DNA from: Pseudoalteromonas distincta
Lineage (GTDB): Bacteria; Pseudomonadota; Gammaproteobacteria; Enterobacterales; Alteromonadaceae
Length of the DNA: 64,000 bases
Assembly (NCBI RefSeq): GCF_000814675.1
Contig: NZ_JWIG01000009.1
Coordinates: 1 to 64,000, forward strand
Reading direction: 5' to 3'
Position numbers and translations under genes: made by a program. Positions within the stretch are counted from its first letter, which is position 1; every line of letters starts with the position of its first letter. This document shows positions 25,674 through 33,989 of the stretch, piece after piece. Below the pieces are notes generated by a model. That model ran no database searches, was not told the DNA's origin, and was given only the letters and a program-made list of their open reading frames with translations.

Positions 25674-26153
25674 TTATTCTGCAGCTAAATAATCCAAAAC
25701 TACTTGATGGTGATCTTTGGTTTTAAACTTATCAAATAGGTGTTTAATTTTACCGTCTTGGCCTACTAAAAACGTTAAGCGGTGAATACCATCGTACTCT
25801 TTACCCATAAATTTTTTGTAGCCCCATACACCAAATGCTTCAGCAGTGGCGTGGTCTTCATCGGCTAATAAATCAAAGTTAAGCTCTTTTTTAGTTTCAA
25901 AGTTTTTAAGGCGCTTAATTGGATCTGGGCTAATACCTACAACGCGTGTGTTAAATTTAGCAAGCTGTGCTTGCTCATCGCGTAGGTTTTCGGCTTGTAC
26001 AGTACAGCCAGGCGTTGACGCTTTAGGGTAAAAGTACACAAGCACTTGTTGCTCTTTTAACAGCTCGCTTAATGTTACTGTTTCGTCGTTTTGGTTTTGT
26101 AGGCTAAAAGCGGGTGCAGTATCGCCAGCTTGTAATGGACTAATTGTGTTCAT
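25674..26153 (-). CDS. bcp: Thioredoxin-dependent peroxiredoxin Bcp (BCP/PrxQ family)
   Basis: Reduces hydrogen peroxide and organic peroxides in the cytoplasm. The 159-residue form starts at ATG 26153, which has AAGGA eight bases upstream; an ATG three codons earlier overlaps the ribosome binding site. YFYPKASTPGCTVQAENLRD holds the peroxidatic Cys50. The E. coli enzyme has CTVQACGL here with a resolving Cys five residues on; that residue is Asn-Glu context here, so this looks like a one-Cys form. It follows gcvR closely, as in other gammaproteobacteria. Confidence 0.94.
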   Translation of the reverse strand: MNTISPLQAGDTAPAFSLQNQNDETVTLSELLKEQQVLVYFYPKASTPGCTVQAENLRDEQAQLAKFNTRVVGISPDPIKRLKNFETKKELNFDLLADEDHATAEAFGVWGYKKFMGKEYDGIHRLTFLVGQDGKIKHLFDKFKTKDHHQVVLDYLAAE

Positions 26154-26164
26154 GTTTAGCATCC

Positions 26165-26698
26165 TTAACGAATTCGTTTAAAAATATAATCTACGTTTAG
26201 CGTGTGAGAAAGGCTCTCAAAACTAATTTTAAATTGATCTATATCTACATCAACAGGTATGTTGAATTCAAGTTCACAACGCATTTTAATGTTGTCTTCT
26301 TGGGAATAAGTGTCTGACTTAAGTGAGCAAATACTAATATTATTGTCGGCAAAAAAGCGCGTTACTTTGCTCAATGTGCCAGGGGTGTCTATGCCTGTGT
26401 ATTCTAGTGTGTAACCTGCACAAAACTCGCTAGGAGTATGACTTGCTGTACGCTTCATCATGGTTAGCAGGCCAAGTTCCATGGCTTTAGTTGGCAGTAC
26501 GTGTTCTATGCGGCTTATTGCCGACATGTCGCCGCTAAGTAGCATAATGAAGGTAAATTCGCAGCCTAAAATAGCAATACGGCTGTCAATAATGTTGCAG
26601 TGGCAATCGCTAACCAGTTGGGTTAGTTCACTTACTATACCGGGTCTGTCTTCGCCAATCGCTGTTAAAACAATTTGATGATTTGAAAATGCAGTCAT
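26165..26698 (-). CDS. gcvR: Glycine cleavage system regulator GcvR (two ACT domains)
   Basis: A 177-residue protein made of two ACT domains: residues about 8-80 (LTAIGEDRPGIVSELTQLV) and about 94-170 (LEYTGIDTPGTLSKVTRFF). In E. coli GcvR binds GcvA and represses the glycine cleavage operon when glycine is low. It lies immediately upstream of bcp and is probably co-transcribed. It is divergent from bamC. Confidence 0.88.
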   Translation of the reverse strand: MTAFSNHQIVLTAIGEDRPGIVSELTQLVSDCHCNIIDSRIAILGCEFTFIMLLSGDMSAISRIEHVLPTKAMELGLLTMMKRTASHTPSEFCAGYTLEYTGIDTPGTLSKVTRFFADNNISICSLKSDTYSQEDNIKMRCELEFNIPVDVDIDQFKISFESLSHTLNVDYIFKRIR

Positions 26699-27056
26699 GA
26701 GTTCAAATACCTTGTTACTTGGATTATATCAACCGAGTTGGCAACACCAAAAATACACACGAGAAGTTGCACGGCGGCGAAGTTTAACACAAAAAGGACT
26801 CTAAACTACAGCACACGCTAATTAAGCGCTTTTAAAGTGCGGTGTTTCTTGTTTTTACTGGCACGGGAAAGTACCATAGCTAAAATTTGCTTATTTGCGC
26901 TTAGTTGCTTACTAAGTTGAAGTGCTGAACTTTATTGCATTTAGGCAGCCAAATAATAAATGTAAAGTTAATATTGATTTTACACTGAACCAAATCGGTA
27001 TTACCCACTCATATATTTGTTAAAACAATTAAAGGGTATGCTAAGGAGAAATATCT
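26699..27056. other. Intergenic region between gcvR and bamC
   Basis: 358 bases without a gene, holding the divergent promoters of gcvR and bamC. In E. coli dapA sits between gcvR and bamC at this place; no trace of a dapA reading frame is seen here. Confidence 0.5.
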
Positions 27057-28118
27057 GTGCAGTATTGGATCCCAAAAGCACTTGCAGTAAGTGTATTGGT
27101 AAGTTTATCAGGGTGTAGTGTATTTATTAATAAGGCACATGACGAGCGTAATTATCGTACGCATGAGCCTGTAAAAGCACCAGCGTCGTTATCTCAACCA
27201 GCTCAAGACCCAGTTTATAAAATGGATGTAGGTCAATACGACAATAATCCTGAAGCTACAAATTACCGCCCACCGGCACAAGTATTAACAATTGCTAAAG
27301 GCAGTTGGGTAGAAGAGACAGATAAACAAGCGCGTATTTATTTTGATAAAAACGATGGCATCGCTGATTTAGATGAGTTTCTTTGGGATACGATTAAATC
27401 TGTCCTAGCTGATAATAACGCGGGCACAACTAAAGAAGATAAGCTACTTGGTATTATTGAAACTGATTGGTACTCAATCATTAAAACCGAAGAAGGTTTT
27501 TGGTGGTGGGGCGATGAAGTTAACGATGATTTAGAAAAGTTTAGATTCACTATTGAAGAAAAATCACATCAACGCACTGCGTCTTTACGTGTAGAGCTGA
27601 TTGATTTTAAAGGTGATAAAACGCTAACAGACTTACTCAAGCAGCAGCTAGAAGTACGTGCGCTTAACCAAGTAGTGAGCGAGTTTGATTACCGTTACCG
27701 TCAACTTGAAGTTGATATGCGTAAACGCCAAGGTATTATTTCTCTTGAAATGGGCTTTGATAATAAAGGTAATGCAGCACTTGTAACTGAGCAATCTTAC
27801 GACGCTGTGTTTGACCGTTTCTCTGGGTTTTTAGAGCGCTTGTCGTTCTCTATTGTCGAAATTAACCCAGATACGGGCTTAATTACTGCAGATTATACTA
27901 AACCAGAAACAAGCGTTTGGGATTCAATTTGGGGTGATGACGTAGCTCAACTACCTATTGATGAAGGCCAATACCAAATTTTAGTAAGTAAAACTAAAGA
28001 AGGCGGTACTAGCTTAACGTGGATGGATGATAAAGGCGAAACGCTTGAGCCAGGTACTATGAATGGTTTACAACAAGCATTAGAAGCAGCACTCATTCAG
28101 CGCGGCATTAAAATTTAA
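27057..28118 (+). CDS. bamC: Outer membrane assembly lipoprotein BamC
   Basis: Lipoprotein accessory of the BAM complex that inserts beta-barrel proteins. The 353-residue precursor has a signal peptide with lipobox LSGC (Cys19), an unstructured N-terminal stretch rich in Pro and Asn, and then two helix-grip domains (about 85-215 and 220-350). The GTG start is supported by AAGGAGA seven bases upstream. It is transcribed alone and followed by a strong terminator. Confidence 0.9.
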   Translation: MQYWIPKALAVSVLVSLSGCSVFINKAHDERNYRTHEPVKAPASLSQPAQDPVYKMDVGQYDNNPEATNYRPPAQVLTIAKGSWVEETDKQARIYFDKNDGIADLDEFLWDTIKSVLADNNAGTTKEDKLLGIIETDWYSIIKTEEGFWWWGDEVNDDLEKFRFTIEEKSHQRTASLRVELIDFKGDKTLTDLLKQQLEVRALNQVVSEFDYRYRQLEVDMRKRQGIISLEMGFDNKGNAALVTEQSYDAVFDRFSGFLERLSFSIVEINPDTGLITADYTKPETSVWDSIWGDDVAQLPIDEGQYQILVSKTKEGGTSLTWMDDKGETLEPGTMNGLQQALEAALIQRGIKI

Positions 28119-28133
28119 ATAATAATAAGTTTT

Positions 28134-28170
28134 ACCACAAAAAGAGCGCTATGCTCTTTTTGTGGTTTTT
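28134..28170 (+). terminator. Terminator of bamC
   Basis: ACCACAAAAAGAGC and GCTCTTTTTGTGGT around a 5-base loop, followed by TTTT. It starts 16 bases after the stop. Confidence 0.92.
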
Positions 28171-28184
28171 ATAGGTTAAACAAT

Positions 28185-29555
28185 ATGTCTCAGCTACCTG
28201 AACGTTCACACTATACGTGGCGCACTTGGTTTACTTTTTTGGTTCCTTCGTTAATTGGCGTGTTTTTATTTATGACACCCATTAGTACTTCGCAAGGGAT
28301 GACCATTCCTATTGCCGTTATGGCAAAAGCGGTTCAAGCAATGATGCTTGGCTCTGCTCAAACAATTATTACCCTCATTATTTGTATTACAGGGGTTATT
28401 TCTGTAATTACTAAAGTGTTTAAACCCACCGCTATATGTAACTCACCTTTGTTAAAGCATTTATTTGATGTGAGCTGGACATGGCTGGTGGTACGCTTAT
28501 TTGGTATGGCGTTTGGTTTAATGACGTACTTAAGCCTAGGCAGCGAGATGATTACCTCGGCCAATACTGGCGCGCTGGTATTAAATGACTTATTGCCTGT
28601 GTTGTTTTCGGTATTTATTTTAGCGGGCTTATTACTGCCGCTATTAATTAACTTTGGTCTATTAGAGCTTGCTGGTACGTTAATGACCAAAGTAATGCGC
28701 CCTGTATTTGGTGTACCAGGTAGAAGCGCGGTTGACTGTACTGCGTCGTGGTTAGGTGATGGCAGTGTGGGTATTTTGATGACTGCAAGGCAGTACGATC
28801 AAAAGCATTATACACAACGTGAAGCGGCTATTATTGGTACTACGTTTTCAGCGGTTTCAATTACATTTAGTTTAGTGGTGCTTGGGCAAGTTAAACTTGA
28901 ATACCTATTTGCACCGTTTTACGCAACGGTATGTTTAGCCGGTATTGTTGCCGCTATTATTGTGCCGCGATTACCGCCACTGCGCTTTAAAAAAGACTTA
29001 CTCATTGATGGCACTGAGCCAGATAGAGACGCTGAAACAATTCCGGGTCATAAAACTTTATTTGGCCATTCGTTAGATGTTGCACTAGCTAAAGCAGATA
29101 ACTCAACGGGTGTTAAAGGCACTATAAAAGAGGGCGTACATAATGCGCTTGATATGGTGTTTGGTGTGTTACCTGTAGTAATGGCGGTAGGCACATTTGC
29201 ACTGATCATTGCTGAGCATACGCCTATATTTCAGTATTTAGGTATGCCGTTTGTGCCATTTTTAGAGCTATTGCAAGTACCCGAAGCAGCCGCAGCGTCG
29301 CAAACTATTATGGTAGGCTTTGCTGATATGTTTATTCCGTCAATATTAGCTGCAGGGACTATTGAAAGTGATGTAACGCGCTTTATTATTGCCGCAATGA
29401 GTGTAACTCAGCTTATTTATATGTCTGAGGTAGGTGCACTTTTACTTGGCAGTAAAATACCGGTAAATATTTTAGAGCTATTTATTATATTTATTTTGCG
29501 AACGCTAATTACTTTACCTGTTATTGCGCTAATGGCGCATTGGCTAGTAGGCTAA
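28185..29555 (+). CDS. YjiH-type membrane protein (nucleoside-recognition/gate domain)
   Basis: A 456-residue protein with about ten membrane helices. FGVPGRSAVDCTASWLGDGSVGILMT and a long central cytoplasmic loop match the YjiH family with a gate domain. These are presumed transporters with no proven substrate. There is a terminator on each side, so it is monocistronic. Confidence 0.85.
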   Translation: MSQLPERSHYTWRTWFTFLVPSLIGVFLFMTPISTSQGMTIPIAVMAKAVQAMMLGSAQTIITLIICITGVISVITKVFKPTAICNSPLLKHLFDVSWTWLVVRLFGMAFGLMTYLSLGSEMITSANTGALVLNDLLPVLFSVFILAGLLLPLLINFGLLELAGTLMTKVMRPVFGVPGRSAVDCTASWLGDGSVGILMTARQYDQKHYTQREAAIIGTTFSAVSITFSLVVLGQVKLEYLFAPFYATVCLAGIVAAIIVPRLPPLRFKKDLLIDGTEPDRDAETIPGHKTLFGHSLDVALAKADNSTGVKGTIKEGVHNALDMVFGVLPVVMAVGTFALIIAEHTPIFQYLGMPFVPFLELLQVPEAAAASQTIMVGFADMFIPSILAAGTIESDVTRFIIAAMSVTQLIYMSEVGALLLGSKIPVNILELFIIFILRTLITLPVIALMAHWLVG

Positions 29556-29572
29556 ATTAGCAAAAATATGAT

Positions 29573-29587
29573 TTAGCGAATTGGTAT
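29573..29587 (+). repeat. Isolated end of the ATACCAAT repeat family
   Basis: TTAGCGAATTGGTAT matches the right end of the element at 31314-31428 (TAAGCGAATTGGTAT). No left end is seen nearby, so this is a solo end or a decayed copy. Confidence 0.4.
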
Positions 29588-29590
29588 TAT

Positions 29591-29622
29591 TGAAAAAGCC
29601 CTGATTGATCAGGGCTTTTTTG
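29591..29622. terminator. Bidirectional terminator after YjiH-type gene
   Basis: AAAAAGCCCTGA and TCAGGGCTTTTTT with a short loop. The stop codon of the small minus-strand gene 29609-29755 lies inside the stem. Confidence 0.9.
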
Positions 29623-29755
29623 TGTCTGTTGTATTTTTTATATTGGCGTTGGGCTTTATAAACTCCTGTTTTGCAGAGAGTCTAATCAGCGCAATATTAC
29701 CAATGATAATGGCAAAAACAACAGCGACAATAATTACAATATGCCAAGTTTGCAT
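29609..29755 (-). CDS. DUF2897-like small membrane protein
   Basis: A 48-codon frame encoding one membrane helix (HIVIIVAVVFAIIIGNIALI) followed by a short basic and polar tail (RLSAKQEFIKP...). The helix-then-'NIALxR.SA' layout resembles DUF2897 proteins, which are about 50-60 residues long. The ribosome binding site is weak. The stop lies in the terminator hairpin shared with the convergent gene. Function is unknown. Confidence 0.55.
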   Translation of the reverse strand: MQTWHIVIIVAVVFAIIIGNIALIRLSAKQEFIKPNANIKNTTDTKKP

Positions 29756-29844
29756 CGCAGTATCACTTAATATTTAGTACGTTTAAGTGTGACCGCTTTG
29801 CGCTATAACAGCAATTAATTTACTCAAAAATACAACCAATAACC

Positions 29845-30381
29845 TTAAAAACGTCTCGCTACCGAAAGCGTTAAAAAGTTAAGCCCAGGGTTTGGCTCTT
29901 TAAAGCCTGCGTTTGAATAGTGAATAACGCGAAGGGCAACATTGGTGTGGCCAAAATCGGCTACAAGGCCTATGCGGTCTTCAAACTGGTAGTGAGTACT
30001 TATGTTTTTACCGGCAAACTGCGTTTCATCAATCAGTGATACACCAATGCCTGCTTCTACATAAAATGGGGTGTTGTTAAAACTAAAAGCAGGAAATTGC
30101 AGTACAGGTGACATAGCAAGTACTAGGTTTGATTGTGTTTCATCGCCGTGGCGGTATTCCCACATGTTTACGCTGGTTTCAAAGTAAAAGCGTGCATCAC
30201 CAATAATGTTTTGCATACTAGGTGCATGGTACTGATACGCAAGCTTAACGCCGTTTACGTTACCTTCGCCTTTGAGAAAGTCAACGGCATAACCGTGGTC
30301 CGATTGAGCAAAAGCAAGCTTGCCAAAAAGTGAAACTACTAATACAAATGAGATAATAAGTGTTTTAAGTGACGTTTTCAT
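29845..30381 (-). CDS. Outer-membrane acyloxyacyl hydrolase, PagL-like
   Basis: A 178-residue precursor with a signal peptide (cleavage near AFA-QSD, about residue 25) and alternating beta-strands ending in Phe (SVARRF), typical of an outer-membrane barrel. RVIHYSNAG contains His154 and Ser156, the catalytic pair of PagL lipid A 3-O-deacylases. The downstream acidic residue of the triad is not clear (PNPGLN), so activity is uncertain. The frame is open three codons upstream through a TTG, but ATG 30381 is the more likely start. Confidence 0.75.
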   Translation of the reverse strand: MKTSLKTLIISFVLVVSLFGKLAFAQSDHGYAVDFLKGEGNVNGVKLAYQYHAPSMQNIIGDARFYFETSVNMWEYRHGDETQSNLVLAMSPVLQFPAFSFNNTPFYVEAGIGVSLIDETQFAGKNISTHYQFEDRIGLVADFGHTNVALRVIHYSNAGFKEPNPGLNFLTLSVARRF

Positions 30382-30626
30382 AGGTGCCAAATGTTTGTTT
30401 GATTTAAGTTGATAACTAAATGATAAGGGCGGCCTGTTAACAATTACAATGAGGACAAAATGCCGGTTGTATATGAGCTGTTAATGGAGTTTTCTAACTG
30501 CTTGAATTTATTTTATTTATTTGATTGGTGCTAATTGGGCATTAATAAGTTGCTTATTTGTGCCTTTTTTATTGCGTATAGTTCGCGTAAATTACAGCCA
30601 TCTTAATCACACAGACATATACAATT

Positions 30627-31220
30627 ATGAAACTCTTTAAACTATTCGTTTTAGCCACTGCTTTTTTTAGCAGTTCGTTATTTGCACAAGCTCAGCAATC
30701 ACCAGATCAGTTACTTGAATCGGTAGCCGACAAGCTTTTTGCAGATATTGGCCAAGTAAACTCAAAAGGTACAGCCAGCAAAGACGCGATGGCTGCCATT
30801 GTTGAAAAACGTTTAATGCCACATATTGACGTTAAGTTTGTGTCGTTTAAATTATTAGGTAAACACATTAAAGGTATTGAGCGCGAGCAAGCTGTTCAAT
30901 TTATAGATGCAGTAGAGCATTACTTAACAGGCACATACGCCGGTGCACTAATGAAGTACACGGGTCAAAAAGTAGTATTTGAGCGTAATAACGCAAAAAG
31001 TGACTCTGAGTACGCAACAGTTAATACGCAAATTATTGAGCCAAATGCGCCTACTATCGACTTAAGCTTTAAGCTTCGTTTAGGTAAAAACAATGAGTGG
31101 AAAGTATACGATATTGTTGCCGAAGGCATTTCACTATTAAGTGCTAAACAAAAAGAGATTATTCAACGCATTTCTGATGTGGGTTTAGAGCAAGTTATTA
31201 GCGAGTTAAAAAGTAAATAG
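30627..31220 (+). CDS. mlaC: MlaC-like phospholipid-binding ABC transporter component (Tol/toluene tolerance family)
   Basis: Periplasmic lipid-binding protein of the pathway that keeps outer-membrane lipid asymmetry. The 197-residue precursor has a signal peptide (cleavage after AQA, about residue 22) and the helical/cystatin-like fold pattern with MPHIDVKFVSFKLLGKH and EWKVYDIVAEGISLL, which is the MlaC signature. The mlaFEDB genes are not adjacent, so it is a stand-alone copy here. It is followed by a terminator. Confidence 0.85.
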   Translation: MKLFKLFVLATAFFSSSLFAQAQQSPDQLLESVADKLFADIGQVNSKGTASKDAMAAIVEKRLMPHIDVKFVSFKLLGKHIKGIEREQAVQFIDAVEHYLTGTYAGALMKYTGQKVVFERNNAKSDSEYATVNTQIIEPNAPTIDLSFKLRLGKNNEWKVYDIVAEGISLLSAKQKEIIQRISDVGLEQVISELKSK

Positions 31221-31259
31221 ACTATTTGTCTGGCTCTGATTAAGCCCAACTCCAACCTC

Positions 31260-31296
31260 AAAAACGGCTAATTACTTATGTACTTGGCCGTTTTTA
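31260..31296 (+). terminator. Terminator after mlaC
   Basis: AAAACGGC and GCCGTTTT with an 18-base loop, then a T-run (TTTTTATATTTTT). Confidence 0.65.
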
Positions 31297-31313
31297 TATT
31301 TTTGCTAAGGACA

Positions 31314-31428
31314 ATACCAATCCACAGTAATACTTAATCATTTTGAACAACTAAATAACAAAATTTTTGCCTTGCTATCACACGGTTTTCTACCTCAAAA
31401 TAAATCACTTAATTAAGCGAATTGGTAT
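31314..31428. mobile_element. MITE-like element with ATACCAAT ends, copy 1
   Basis: A 115-base non-coding segment bounded by ATACCAAT and ATTGGTAT. The inverted ends continue imperfectly (ATACCAATCCACAGTAA against ATACCAATTCGCTTAATT). No protein is encoded. No clear target duplication is seen, apart from A/T-rich flanks. Confidence 0.6.
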
Positions 31429-31577
31429 AATCCTAAAGGATTGTTGTTATTGCGTAATTTTGCGCTAGCAGCAAAACAAAGGTGTGCTAGAATATCGGCA
31501 CTTTGATTAAGCGTGGTGTCAGCTTAAAACTGATATAACTTACCACCCCCAAGCCACACTGGAGTTGTGTTGTTTTA

Positions 31578-32915
31578 ATGGAAAATGTACTGATTTGGCC
31601 AAAGGAATACCCATTACTTATTAAAGGACTGGTAGAACAAAACGGTGCCTTTATTTTAGATGCTTTGGAAGCTTGGCCTGCTTGTCGTTCTACAAATGAA
31701 GACGATGGTGTATGCACCACCGTGCTGCCACCTATTTATTATTTGGCATGGCTAACCCCGCTGGAGCCATTTGAAGAATGTTACTTTCAACATATCTCTG
31801 AATATGACGAAGACGCACAAGCGTATATTAGTGCGGTTAAAAGCCATTACTACGATAATGAATACACCCCTGAAAGCTTAGTACTTATGCTGTGCCAGCG
31901 CCTTGAAAAATACGCAAGCGTGGCTGCACAAAATACCATAGATACGCCACTGTCTTTAGTCGATTTATTTTTTAGTAAACGCTACTTCACCTTAATTGAG
32001 CATGCGTTAAATAATAAAAGTAAACTCTCGGCAAAGGACACATTAGCGCTTTGGAAAGAAGTTGATTTTAGAGAGCGCCTAAGTGCGTTTATACCAGAGT
32101 CTATTGCTGATTTAGATACTCTCTCTGAACTTGCCAGCGAAAAAGTAGCTGCGGGTAAAGACTATTTTACGCTGCTGACGCAGGTTTCTCCTGATGTTGA
32201 CTCTGTTGTTCTCTTAGAAAAAGCTTTGCTTACTCATTTACGTAAAAAAACAGCTAAGCAAACAATGGCTATGCGTTTTATTGAACAAGGCGCTACTGGT
32301 GTACTTGCTGATGAAAACAATAAAACAGCCTTTATGTGGGCCGCCGAAAAAGGCTTTGTAAATGTGGTTGAAACGCTACTTGCAAAGCAAGACAAAAAAG
32401 CGACAGATAACTTAGGTAATACTGCGCTTCATTATGCTGTGTTTGCTAAAAATGAGTCGTTAATGGTGCTGCTTATTAAAGCCGGATACGATTTTAGAGC
32501 ACGTAATAAAGAAGGTTTAAGCTGTTACCGTTTAGCGGTGAGTATTAAAGCTAATAACTTAGTTAAATGTTTAGAGCGTGACTTTGGTATTAAAGAACTT
32601 TCGCCAGAAGGGCAGTTCGATCGCATTAAAAAAGTGCATGTGCTACATGCTATTGTGACTATATTGCTGCCTTTACAGTTGTTTTTCTTTTTTGATGAAA
32701 CCCTCTCAATTAAAAGTGAGCTGACGCTGGGTTTAACTATGACTGCGGTGATTTGTTTTTTCTTTGCGACCACTTTAAAACGCTGTGCTCTATATCCACA
32801 TATTAAACACCCTTGGGGTTTATTTGTGCTTAGAGGCTTTTCGTTTATTAGCTTAATTGCTCAAATAGGGTTGGCGAGTATTGTGGTGCTAGCTGCCTTG
32901 AGCGATTTAGTTTAG
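31578..32915 (+). CDS. Ankyrin-repeat protein with C-terminal membrane helices
   Basis: A 445-residue protein. An N-terminal helical region of about 220 residues has no recognised fold. Two to three ankyrin repeats follow at about 240-345 (NNKTAFMWAAEKGFVNVVETLLAK, LGNTALHYAVFAKNESLMVLLIKAG, then a partial NKEGLSCYRLAVSIKANNL). The end has three or four membrane helices (about 365-440). Function is unknown; ankyrin repeats usually mediate protein contacts. Monocistronic, with its own terminator. Confidence 0.8.
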   Translation: MENVLIWPKEYPLLIKGLVEQNGAFILDALEAWPACRSTNEDDGVCTTVLPPIYYLAWLTPLEPFEECYFQHISEYDEDAQAYISAVKSHYYDNEYTPESLVLMLCQRLEKYASVAAQNTIDTPLSLVDLFFSKRYFTLIEHALNNKSKLSAKDTLALWKEVDFRERLSAFIPESIADLDTLSELASEKVAAGKDYFTLLTQVSPDVDSVVLLEKALLTHLRKKTAKQTMAMRFIEQGATGVLADENNKTAFMWAAEKGFVNVVETLLAKQDKKATDNLGNTALHYAVFAKNESLMVLLIKAGYDFRARNKEGLSCYRLAVSIKANNLVKCLERDFGIKELSPEGQFDRIKKVHVLHAIVTILLPLQLFFFFDETLSIKSELTLGLTMTAVICFFFATTLKRCALYPHIKHPWGLFVLRGFSFISLIAQIGLASIVVLAALSDLV

Positions 32916-32934
32916 CTAGTTTTAAACAGTTAAT

Positions 32935-32972
32935 AAAAAACGCGCTTAAAGTAATTTAAGCGCGTTTTTTTG
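32935..32972. terminator. Terminator between ankyrin gene and DUF2069 gene
   Basis: AAAAAACGCGCTTAAA and TTTAAGCGCGTTTTTT around a 4-base loop. It serves both convergent genes. Confidence 0.93.
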
Positions 32973-32994
32973 TATATAGCGTTATTGTTAAGCC

Positions 32995-33438
32995 TTATTT
33001 ACCGTGCTCATTTGCTGCTTTTTCTTCAGCTAATTCTTCTTTAAGCTTACGGATTTTTAAACCTTGTTCTTGTCCGCGATGTCTTGCGTAGTAAGTACAA
33101 CCAATAAACATAGATGATGCAAATACCAGCTCTAACAACACCCAAATTAATTCATCAGGAGCGGCCCACAGCATAGTAAGCCCGTGGATAAAATAAAGCA
33201 TTACAATAAAGTTAGCCCACGCATAGGTGTATGTGTTGTCTTTAATTATGCCTCTTAGCGGCAGCAGTAAAGGAATGATAGGAAAAAACAATGACACCCA
33301 ACTAGTATTACCGTCTAGAGGGGGTACAAAATACATCCACAAAGGAATCAGAACAAGTAAACCAACATAGCCAAATAGTGCGGCACGTTGAAATTTTACC
33401 GTAATCGGCTTTTTAGCTGGACTGTCAGCTGTAGTCAT
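32995..33438 (-). CDS. DUF2069 membrane protein
   Basis: A 147-residue protein with four hydrophobic helices between about 20 and 117 and a charged C-terminal coil rich in Lys/Glu. LWMYFVPPLDG and RGIIKDNTYTYAWANFIVMLYFIHG match the DUF2069 family. Function is unknown. It follows arsC and wrbA with a 4-base overlap, a recurring cluster in gammaproteobacteria. Confidence 0.85.
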   Translation of the reverse strand: MTTADSPAKKPITVKFQRAALFGYVGLLVLIPLWMYFVPPLDGNTSWVSLFFPIIPLLLPLRGIIKDNTYTYAWANFIVMLYFIHGLTMLWAAPDELIWVLLELVFASSMFIGCTYYARHRGQEQGLKIRKLKEELAEEKAANEHGK

Positions 33439-33989
33439 TTAAGTTTTCTCGCAATGTGAGTAAGGCGTTTACCAACGCTTTGGCATATTTTAATTTCGTC
33501 TTTGCTTAGCTGTGCACTATTAGCGCTGCCAGCGACGTGTGTTGCACCGTATGGTGTTCCACCGGTTTGTGTTGCAAGTAGTTCGGGTACATCGTATGGC
33601 ACGCCCAGTAGCATCATGCCGTGGTGTAGTAGTGGCAAAGATAAGTTAAGTAAGGTTGCTTCATTTCCTCCATGCATACTACTGGATGACGAAAATACAC
33701 AAGCTGGCTTATCGATTAATTGGCCTTTTAGCCACAAGTCGCTGGTGGTTTCCCAAAAGCTTTTTGCTTGAGAGGCCATCATGCCAAATCGGGTTGGTGT
33801 ACCAAATGCTAAACCATCGCAATTTATTAAATCATCTTTAGTGATCACAATATCGTGCGCATTTTTAGCCACAAAGGTGCGAAGTAGTGCACTAGCACCT
33901 TGTTGCTCTATCGACTCTGCTATCTCGTGAGCCATTGCTTCAACTGAGCCATGGCTTGAGTGATAAAGCACCACTATGGTTGCACTCAT
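33435..33989 (-). CDS. wrbA: NAD(P)H:quinone oxidoreductase, WrbA family flavodoxin
   Basis: A 184-residue flavodoxin-like protein that reduces quinones by two electrons using FMN. VVLYHSSHGSVEAMA is the phosphate-binding loop, FGTPTRFGMMASQAKSFWE and the SSSSMHGGNE loop bind the isoalloxazine ring. It is slightly shorter than E. coli WrbA (198). Its start codon shares one base with the arsC stop (TAATG), indicating coupling. Confidence 0.93.
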   Translation of the reverse strand: MSATIVVLYHSSHGSVEAMAHEIAESIEQQGASALLRTFVAKNAHDIVITKDDLINCDGLAFGTPTRFGMMASQAKSFWETTSDLWLKGQLIDKPACVFSSSSSMHGGNEATLLNLSLPLLHHGMMLLGVPYDVPELLATQTGGTPYGATHVAGSANSAQLSKDEIKICQSVGKRLTHIARKLK

